Shown: piece after piece, positions 51,301 through 62,200 of the stretch
Layout: each line of letters starts with the position of its first letter
Position numbering within the stretch: the first letter of the stretch is position 1
NCBI GenBank assembly: GCA_960531495.1
Contig: OY482846.1
Location: forward strand, 18,414,987-18,478,986
Direction: 5' to 3'
Length of the DNA: 64,000 nt
From: Zeus faber
Taxonomy: Eukaryota; Chordata; Actinopteri; Zeiformes; Zeidae
The notes under the pieces: generated by a model
Database searches by the model: none
What the model saw: the letters and a program-made list of their open reading frames with translations, nothing else
Told to the model about the DNA's origin: nothing
Made by a program: the position numbers and the translations under genes

Positions 51301-54300
51301 AGGGACACAGCGGGGGTTGGGGGGGGGGGGTGTAAGAGAGTGACGGAAAACATGACCCCATCACGTAGGGTGCTTGTTTCGTTCCATAAGGAAACAGAGC
51401 AAAATAAAATAACCTACATCTAAAATACAAACACACAGCCCTGGGTGGCTATTTTATTTTTATATTTTTGGGGGCTATTCATAAAACATTCGGGGCTTAA
51501 GGCCCAGACACCCACCTCTAACGACACTGCTGTCACCAACATTCTATTATTGTAATAGCTGAAAGTGGGAGGACAACAAAATCTGATGTCCCCCCTATTC
51601 CACCGCCCCTGGGCTGCACATGTTATAGAGGCAACCACATTATATGGAAATATACAGAGGAAAACTATGATTTATTGGGTATATAAGTGAGAGTTCATAA
51701 AAGGTCAATTGAGAATACAACATAAGCACTTCATAACAGAGGCCCTGACTCACAATTCCACATTGCTTCAGTATAGATGTTTTATCAGAACGCAGAGCGG
51801 GACTTGAGGGATTTGTTTCTTTGTGATATTTTCCAAAGAAAAACCCTCACAAAGATGTTTTCACTTTGCAGGAACATTCCATTTGAGAAGCGAGTCTCCA
51901 CGCTGTTTGAATGGCTGAGTTTACCTGAGGGGAAAAGGTATCACTGGCTCTTTATTCCCATGAACATGAACACTGTTGCTTTAATCACACAGTATGACGG
52001 TGTCTCTCTTGTAACTCCAGGCCTGATTTTTACACTTTGTACCTGGAGGAACCGGACTCGGCGGGGCATCGATTTGGACCGGAAAGCAGCCAGGTTAGCC
52101 ATTTAAACCAACATTCTCGTAACCATTAAAGCATGCAACTATGTAACTTTTTTTTACCTTAAAATAACAGCTTCAAAATGATTTTGATGGTACACTGACT
52201 TGTAATATGGAGAATGACACCTCTTTCATTCCCACCCACCCCCCGAACGCCTGTTCTTGCACAAACTGTGTTTGGGTTCAAAACTATGTCACTTGTTTGA
52301 TGTTTTGCTCAGGGTTTCCATTAGCAGGTAATAAGCAATTATAGTCTCTTTGCCTGGTAAAATGTATTAAAAAAAACAATAAATTATAAACTATAAATGC
52401 AAATACAAAACATAGCCGCTCCACCTCCTCCAGGGCGCGGGCAAGATGGGCCAGTGGTGCACGTGTGCGAGCCAATCTGCCAGGCCGAGCACATCTGGTA
52501 CCTACACCAATAGCAGGGGACCCAGTCCCTCCGACTTAGTGCTCGCTCATCTCCCCTACACGTGTGTAGGGGAGATTTTTATGGTTTATGTATGTGGTGA
52601 GGGAGGACATGCAGGTGGTTGGTGTAAGAACAGAAGCTATTGGAGGCAGATGAGCCACTGTGGCGACCCTTAATGGGAGCAGCCGAAAGAAGAAGAATAA
52701 GAAGACATTTTCAGAACTAGTTTTACGACAGTGCTGTAAAACTGCAATTGCACTCAGAAACTGTAGGAGCGCCAAATCCATAATACCAAAAGTTACATAG
52801 TGCTGCCTTAAACCAACATTTGGTACAACAACAAATCAACAAATCATCAACAAAAACAACAAAAACATCAAAGATATCCACTTCATTCAGATTTTAAACA
52901 TTTTAACCTTTAGATACCATCTAGGCAACATTCTCCACAGTTTAACTAAATAAACACATGAATAATTTATGTCATTGTGTACTGTATTGATGAAATTGTA
53001 CCACTTCCAACTGGCAATCTACCGTAGCCATTGTTATTGGATATTGTTGCTATATTACTGTATTTCAAAAACACACTAAGACAAGTGTGACTACAATGTG
53101 AGTTTCCCATTTTCAAAAATCAGATGTTTTTCTACACTTTAAACATTTGCCCCATTGGACTGCATTGAAACACAGTCAGAAGCTGCAGCAGAGTGGTAAG
53201 TTTCTTAACAGTTAAGCGCTCAGTGAGGTAGTGCTATCAACAGTTAGAAATTATAAGAACCAACATACGAGCAACAGTTTGGTTTGTCCAACCTCTTTGC
53301 ACAGCACTCTCCACTCTTTAATCATTTTGTTTCCAGTTGATCGAGGCCTTGCTGAACGTGGACAGGATCATTGGAATGATGATGGAAGGCCTCAAGCAGA
53401 GAGGCCTGCACCGCTGTGCCAACCTGATTGTGCTGTCCGACCATGGTGAGGCCGCCATTTTGAACCAAACCTTTAGTTTGGTTCAGTTTCCTCTCAATGT
53501 TTCTGATTATTCCGATTTTTAATGGAGATGTTTAATGTTTACGTTTAATACATTTTTAATATGTAAAATAATATATGTAAAAATGATGTGTTTTTATTGT
53601 TTTTATGGAGAAAGAAATGAGAGAAAACATCAATACTTACTTAAACAACCTAAAATGAGGAAGTAATGGCCATTCTTTTACAATGAATCGAGGAAATGAA
53701 ATTGTTTTCCTTAAAATCTTTTTCTCTTTAAATCACTTTTGATGATATAATATTATGTAGACATGCTTCGTCAGCCCTTCATCAAAAGCTCTGTTGTTGG
53801 AAAACTTGAGCATTGTTTGCTGTTACCCTGCAACAGGGTAAAAGTTATGCAAACAATTAAATATTTGTATGGCCGAGTGAGGGAGTGCGTTCCTGAGAAA
53901 ACTTGTGCGGAGGAACGTCCAGCGGACACATGCAGACCATATGCTGGATGTCTTGTAATTGGCTGTCGTAACAAGGAGTAATGCAACAAAAGTGCATGCG
54001 GCTCGTGGAGGGGGAGGATCAACCGCAGATGGGGATCTCTGGGCCAGGATCGTAAACTAAACTCCCTGTGTTGATTTGTACTCCGCTGGGCTACTCATCA
54101 AGGACTCAGTGCGTTAAGGTTCACACGACACACACATACACACACACGCAGCGACATCTGCCCCAAAAGACAGAGGTGATGACAGAGAGGGTTGTCGGAT
54201 ATCCAGCCGCTTAATAGGAGTGAATATTAATGGCTTTGGGACAAACCAGGGGCCGCAGCTTAATAGGAAGTATTTATCCCTTTATCTCATGTAAGTCAAA

Positions 54301-55911
54301 GTGGGTGACATCAAGTTGGCAGAGACTAATAGATGAAATAGATCAGAATCTAAATGAGTTTATTTTGCCATCCACATATACAAGGAATATGTCATGGTGA
54401 GAAGATAAGAAGATAAGCACAAAAAACAGTCTGCAAATGTTTTAAATTAAATAATAAACTATAATAAAATGAAATACAATTAAAACGTAAAATAAAAATA
54501 AAATAAACGTCAAAAATGCCAAATATACACAATAACCATGCACTATACACATTAGACTGTACAAATACAAATATGAACAGTATAAGTTATTGATATGGGT
54601 ATATAGGGTATAAATTATAATTATAAATGATTGCCTGTATGTATCACCATAAAGTGAGTGCATAGCATTTGAGTGTTTTACCTTCTTTTTGTTCTTTTAA
54701 TTTATCCCCTCTTTATTGGTCTATGACTACTCTATAAATGAGCCGTAGCTCGTGGAGCTCGTTCTGTCAGACAACTTGACAGCGCCACACACTTCCACGC
54801 CCTTATGGGCCAGCCTTTTTAGGCAGCCAGTCCCTACTGGCCTTCCTGCTTTACTCCACCTCCCCTGCATCCACCTGTTGGGCTCCACTCTTCTATCCAG
54901 TAGAGGATTCCAGCTCTTCACTCCTATATTTCTAGCTCACTAAGGATGTCCATGTTTGCTGTACACCTCACCGGGAGCGATGTGAAGAAGAGCCCAGACA
55001 CCAAACTCAAACAATGCTAAATAAATTGTAATTTTAAAGTAGATCTAACCGTGTCTGTCAAGTTATATTTCTATCTTTTCCCCCAGGAATGGAAGAGGCG
55101 TCCTGCAAGAAGGCGGCGTACGTGTCCTCGTACCAGGGCAATGTTGATGACTTCTCCGTCATCCAAGGCCCCGCTGCTCGCATCAGGCCCCGGCGTCTGC
55201 CCGAGGATTTCTTTTCCTGTGAGTTCCTGCCGATAACTTTCCACTTCCCTCCTCTCTGCCCCATCACTTAGTGTCATTCTGTTCCTGTTATTCTTCCCCC
55301 CCAGTTGACTACGAGGGACTCGTGAAGAACCTGTCGGTATGTGAAGTTTTCCGCTCGGCCCTGCTCGACCTTTTGTGTATATAAGAAGAATAAAGAATTA
55401 TCTGCTTGCTTGGCCTCTTGTCAAACAACCCATTCACCCAGTGTTGAGTCTCCCCGTGTCCTGTGTGCGTTCTGAAGTGCAGGATGCCTGACCAGCCAAT
55501 GCGGCCCTACCTCAAAGAGAACCTCCCCAAGCGTGTGCATTTTGCAAATAACGTGCGCATCGAGAGGGCCCACCTCTACATGAAGTCCGGCTGGCAGGCG
55601 GCGCTGTGAGTGGTCGTTCAGTTCAGTTTCTCTCTCGCTTTTATGATAAATGATCACTGTGTAAACCATGAACGGTCCACAAGAGAAGGTGGAACATGAA
55701 CAGACCCGACGCATAAAATAAAAAGGAGAGCATTATTACACTGTGTCATAACACACTAACGCCTTGACATACGTGTTATTACATATAGGGTTAGTCATCC
55801 TGGGGACTAGGTCCTTTGTTGTGGGAAGGGTCTGTTATAAATGTATCTGTTATATCTACTTGAATGCACATTTTTTACTTCCCATGTACACAGGATGTGA
55901 ATGTACAAACA

Positions 55912-55998
<87 letters not shown>

Positions 55999-56239
55999 TT
56001 TAACTCAAGTGCTGTACTTACACACTAACACCATTTTAGGTATTTGTACTTTACTTGAGTAATTCAGTTTTAAGGACTTTTATACATTTACTATAACACC
56101 TGTAAGTCTCCTTAGTTCAGGATGCTGAAGATATATCTCATGTTTTATACTTAAGTATATTAAACCACTTTAACCAGCGTATTGTTGTCCTAGGGTATTT
56201 ATACTTCTACAGGATATGGTTTCCACCGTGTGTGCGTGT

Positions 56240-56294
<55 letters not shown>

Positions 56295-59200
56295 TGTGTG
56301 TGTGTGTGTGTCTCTTCCACCAGCAATCCCAAGGAGATCAAGTACTGCTTCGGAGGGTTCCACGGCTCCGATAACCTCTTCAAAAACATGCAGGTCAGCA
56401 GGGAATCTGTTGATTGGGATCTTAAGGATTTATTTGTATTTACCTATAAATTCACTTTCGTTCTACTAGGCTGCAGAAGAGGCGAAATAAGCACATATTT
56501 AAAAGGAAGCTGGTGCAAGAGAAATGTATTTATTTCCTCTGATGTCCTTTTTCGATATAGAGCTCCTTTTAACATCATTGAATCGTTCTTTCAATGTCCC
56601 TGAGATCGTATACCTTATGGGACAGAAAACCAAGAGTGAGGTTAAAAGTTAAAAACAAGATTAAAACTGTAAATGCCTCGCGGTGCTTTTTACTCGCCTT
56701 CTCAACAGTACAAAAATGGAATTTGTTTGAAAATAGAAATGAGGATGAAATCATAATGCGTTTAAAATTCATTTTACACAACTTTGAACTTGAACTTCAA
56801 CCAGCAATTTGGGCACATTTGTTTGTCATGTAGACATGTTTCCTGGCTGCCACATCCTCTTTTCTTTTGATAATATGTCTGAGCAAGTTTTCGGGTTTAG
56901 AATTTCTACTTGGTATAATTAGCCGACAGTATGACTCACTTCTTGGAAAAAAAAACTCCCAGCTGTGACAGTTAGTAAAGGGGAGTAAATCTGTGCATTT
57001 CTTCATATGTTTTCATAATCACAGCAGAATTCATAATAAATAAGACGACATAGTGGCCCCATTTTCTGAATATCCCCTTTCTTTCCTTTTTTTTTTTTCC
57101 TAGACGTTGATTCTACAACACTCCTCACTTCTTATTAGCAGAACACTCTGACTGACTTTTCATTTTAGTTTGGTTTTAAATATTTACTTAGTCTGTTTGT
57201 CTTTATGGTATCTGAATTAGAGTTGAATATTTGTCAGCGCACAGTTTGAGTCAGTCTGTTTAAGTCTTTAAGTCCCACGTCTCATTGTGTACACATGTTC
57301 AGAAATGTACGTGGTGTCCAAGTGAATTAAATCCATCTCTTTGTGTTTACACCGTTGTTCCCAGACCATTTTCATTGGCTATGGCCCAGGGCTTAAACAC
57401 AGGACGGTCGTTCCTCCTTTTGAAAACATCGAAGTTTACAACCTCTTGTGTGGTAAGTAGGCTTGCTGACTGCGCTTCTCCTCGGGAATCTCTCGGAGGT
57501 TCACTTGCTTCTTTGATCTAGTGAAAATATGTTGCATGCTGTTGTTGTAGTCTTCTGATGTCAGAGCAGCCATCTTGTCAGTGGCAGTCATATCAAAGAG
57601 CAATATGTACTTACCCTAATGTATGAATATGTACAGCGATAACAAATGTAATATTTCCTTTATCTTTTGTTCATAAAATCCAGATGGTAGCACGGAGATC
57701 CCGAACTTTTCCTACAATGCCACATTTCGGCTGTAATTGAAACTGTCGCAGAGACGATATACCCTATTTCCTCAAATAGTGACCGGGGCCTTTATTAACC
57801 TCAGCTGCAGAGGGAACCAGGCCTTTATTTGAAGCAGGCTTATATTAGTTGCAGGCTTTTATGTCTAATTGCCTCTGTTTCACAAGTATATTTGATCATA
57901 TTTTAGTATGAATTTTAAATCAAATTTCTGTCCTGTTGCCATGCCATGCAAACAACACATGTATGGTGAAAAAAGAGAGAGCTACTGTAGTAGCTACCCT
58001 CAAAGTTGTGGTGGCACAATTACAGCTTTCCGAGTTTGCTTTGAACGCACCACTTCCTGCTTGGCGCATTGGAAAGCGAGAGCGCACAGAGCGAAGCAAA
58101 ATAGGAAATGCAGTACATGAAATACATCTGCAATAAAAACACTGTTTTTATTTGCTTAGTTTGGGAGTGGAGCTCCGCACCAGAATAGCGATGTCGCTCT
58201 GATCAGTTTCCCCCCCGGTCTGTATTTGAGGCAGGATTTTATGAGTTCGTAAAGACCCATGTCTCCAGAGGGTTCCATTGGATCTCTCAATTACTCTCCA
58301 GTGCGCAAACCCCTCCCTCCATCTCTGTTTCTCTGTCCAGACCTCCTTGGCATCCCTCCCGCCCCCAACAACGGGACCCACGGCAGCCTGAACCACCTCC
58401 TGAAGGCTCCTGTGCACCGGCCGGTGCAGCCGGCGCAGCTCTCCCACGAGGCGCCATGCGTGGCCATCTCCCCGCTGCCCCCCGATGACCTGGGCTGCTC
58501 CTGCAGCACCAGCACCTCCACACCTGTACGTCAAGCCAAAATCATCGATAAGAATAATCGTAATCAATTCTCTTGAGGACATTGGTGCCCATTGGGAATA
58601 TACACCGATCAGCTAAAAACATTAAACACTGACAGGTGAAGTGAATAACATTGATCGTCATGTTTCAATGACACCTGTCAAGGGGTGGGATGTATTAGGC
58701 AGCAAGTGAACAGTCAGTTATTGAAGTTGATGTGTTGGAAGAAGGAAAAATAGGCAAGCGTAAGGATCTGGGCGACTTTGAAAAGGGCCAAATGGTGATG
58801 GTTAGACGACTGGGTCAGGGCATCTCGCCCATGGGCTAGTTGATGTGCGTGACCGTAAAGTCTAGCCATCTGGTCTGATCACACAGAAGAGCTGCTGTAG
58901 AACAAATTGCTGAGAAACGTAATGCCTGCTATGATAGAAAGGCGTCAGAACACACATTGCATCACAGCTTGCTGCGTAGCTGCAGACTGGTAAGTGTGCC
59001 CTGTCCACTGCCGAAAGCGCCTACAATGGGCATGTGAGCGTCAGAACTGGACCGTGGAGCAATGGAAGAAGGTGGCCTGGTCTGATCTTTTACGTCATCT
59101 GGATGGCCAGGGTTTGATCGGATCGGCCGATCAAGCATCTGTGGGATGTGCTGGAACAACAAGCCCGGTCCATGGGGGCCCCACCTCACAACTTCCAGGA

Positions 59201-62200
59201 CTTAAAGAGTCTGCTGCTAACGTCTTGGTGCCAGATACCACAGGACACCTTCAGTGGTCTTGTGGCGTCCATGCCTCGACCGGTCAGCACTGTTTTGGCG
59301 GCACGAGAGAGAGCTACACAATATTTGTGGTTATTAGTGGTGGTTTTAAAGTTGTGGCTGATCGGTATAGAAACACTTCTTTCTCTTCCCAGGAAGAAAT
59401 GCTGAACAAACAACTCATCGAAAATAATGCAAGTGAGTATCAATTCCCCATTTTGTCAACAGGGGTTTGGCTTGTGCAAACTTTGTTGGATGGTCTCCAG
59501 GGAATTCAATTTGTTGTTCATTGGTTATTTCTCTACCTCCTTGCTGACTTTTTTTTTCTTGCTTCATGTTTCAGCTTCCAAAGCCGACCTCCGGCGCCAC
59601 CACCTGCCGTACGGCACCCCGCTGGTTCTCCAGGAGAACGCAGACTACTGCATGCTCCACCAAGCCGACTACCTGAGCGGCTTCAGCAGGGACCTCCGGA
59701 TGCCGCTGTGGGTGGCGTACACACTGCAGCGTCTGGTGAGTCGGAAGCCCTCCCCCACCATTTTTCACCTCTAACCTAAGCCGTTATCAGCTGCGATAGC
59801 ATCACTGCTGTGGCTATGCTTTCGGCCATCCATAATAGCTTGTTTCCTCTTTCCGCTTCCTCTTGCCTTCGTCATTCGTGACTTCTGAACATGCTCCCCC
59901 ACGCCGTGGTCCTACATGTTGGCAGCAGTTTTTTAGGTTTCTTTATGAAATGCCTTACCTTTCAGTTCAAACTTAGCACACAACCGGTTTTATCATAAAT
60001 TCTGCGTGATTTATATTCATTTACTGCATTTTCACTCACTAAAGTCTTGCTTCAGGGCATCTCCAGGGATTCCACTGCACAAGCTGGTACTTGCCAAAGC
60101 TGTGCCATCTGTGTCACGCCCAGCCATGAAGAATTCACTTTCTAGTATGCAAAGTGGGAAATGACTTATCACAGCGCTTGGTAGCATTTTCAATCGTCCA
60201 TCCCAAAGTAAAGCCTACTTGTCAAAATGCCACCAGGCAGATTAAGTGTTGACGCTGTGTCGTACCTTATGGAGGGGGCCACGCCCAGAACCAATCCAGT
60301 TGCTGGTTCAAAAACACGAACAAGGAGAAATCAGTCCAGTAGGTCTCTTCTGTCTTCTGTCCCTCAGACCGGCCTCCAGCCCCTTCTTCCGCAGGTGGAG
60401 GTGTGCGTGCGCGTGGACGTGCGTGTCCCGGCGCTGGCCAGCCAGACGTGCCTGCGGTACAGAGACGACAACGCTGTCGGCTTCGGCCTCCTGCACCCCC
60501 CTAGTGAGTATGGGTTGACTTCCCTGACCTTTGAACCCCACCAACCCCAGATCAAGCCCGCCATGGGAGTACTCGCCGCGATAGGGTGATGGTTTTGTGT
60601 TCTTCTCCCTCTTTCTCACTTTGTGGGTTTCTATTTTGTAGATCTGCATTCCATGGGACCACAAACAGACTCTCTCCTCACGAGCAACATGGCGCCGATG
60701 TTTCCTGCGTTTAAAGGTCAGACAATCACTGGATTTTTACGTTGACGCGATGCAGAAATATCACATTTATATTTGTGTTAGTGTAATGGGATTGTAATAG
60801 TATAGTATATTATAGTATAATCGTTTATAATATGGTTTATTAGTGTACAGTAGAGAATAGTATACTGTAGCATAGTATGATATAGTATAGTCAAAATACC
60901 TTGATAGTGACTTGGCAGTGATACTATATTACCAAAGGCAATACTAATAATAATATACTACACCTTGGAATACTTCTGGAAGATTTTTGGATGTATTTTT
61001 CCTTTAGATTGTCAATATGAGCAAGTGGGAATAAAAGCAAAACTCTGATGTGAAAATGAAAAGACCTGTCTGTCTTTGTTGTTGTTAGAAAAATCTGCCA
61101 ATTTGGTCGTAGTGACGTATTAATACGAGTTAGCTGCAGATTGCATTTTGATTAAGTGTTTTCTACTGTAGGCTTGGTGAAAGTGAGGATCCTGCCCCAC
61201 CTGCACACACTTTCACAATAATATACAGGTTGTGTCATGCATGAAAGCATTTGTGTGGTCACAGTAAGACACATTATCAGAAGAAAGCCCTTGTTTTAAA
61301 AGCGTGCAACAGCTTGTGTTGCAACAAGTTCTCCATTTTTCAGTGGGTGATTGAGGAGGAGGAGGAGGAGTGGTAACAGGATATCGTGTTAGTCATCCTT
61401 GTGGTTTTTCTGAAGTCCGATGGATGGAAAATTGACGCAAACCACACACGCTCCAAACCTGTGGAGCTGGACTAATACAGTATGTGGAGCACAGTATCCA
61501 TCAGCTTTCAGATGCTGCTCCTAGTGGTGCCTCGTTGAATTGTCCTTAAATAGTCTTGCAGGGGTCGGGAACCTATGGCTCGCGAGCCAATTATGGCTCT
61601 TTCGATGACGGTTTATGGCTCGCAGACAATTTTGAGCTACAATTTTTCATCATAATTAACAAGTAATAAATAATTATTCTGTGTCCGTTTCAATATGCGG
61701 CACGCAGGCCACAATTATATATATCACTGAGGATTATTATAATAATTGTGGATAATAATGATCCTCTTGGGCACAGGAGGAATGGCATTCCACTACTGGG
61801 CTGCTTACGAGCCTGTGCACCAATCCCCTCTTTAAGACAGACAAACACTAAGAAAACTCCCTGCCTCGAGTCAGACCAATCAGCTGAACACAAGTGGACA
61901 GAAATGGAAAAAACTTCAATATGTATGTGACAAATAATCTCTTGAACTTGAACTTGAACTTGAACCTGAAGACCAGCTGATTCTTAAAACTTGGAACGAG
62001 CTTCCAGTCACATACCACACAATGCAGCGTGTGAGTATTGCTGTATTGACCATGTTTGGCTCTACCAACGCATGTGCGCAGTCTTTCTCGCATCTGAGAA
62101 TCATTAAGAGCAACCTATGCTCACGTTGAACTGATGGAGGCCTCAACGCAGCATGAAGCTTAACCTCACAAAGTATGAACCAGACTACAAGGCCATCAGC

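Larger units (their letters stand above)
53446..55086 (+). other. enpp1: enpp1 intron 12
   Basis: Contains a probable LINE-tail fragment (54330-54420) and dispersed-repeat copy D (54764-55060), which ends 26 bp before exon 13. Confidence 0.75.
55606..56323 (+). other. enpp1: enpp1 intron 15
   Basis: Holds a (CA)n run (55914-55994) and, 12 bp before exon 16, a (GT)n run (56230-56311). Confidence 0.8.

Noticed and set aside
58994-59779. 261-codon plus-strand frame as a Tc1-enpp fusion gene
   Set aside because: It begins in a decayed Tc1 transposase, passes exon 19 in the correct frame, but reads through intron 19 and then exon 20 in the wrong frame. It is chance continuity.
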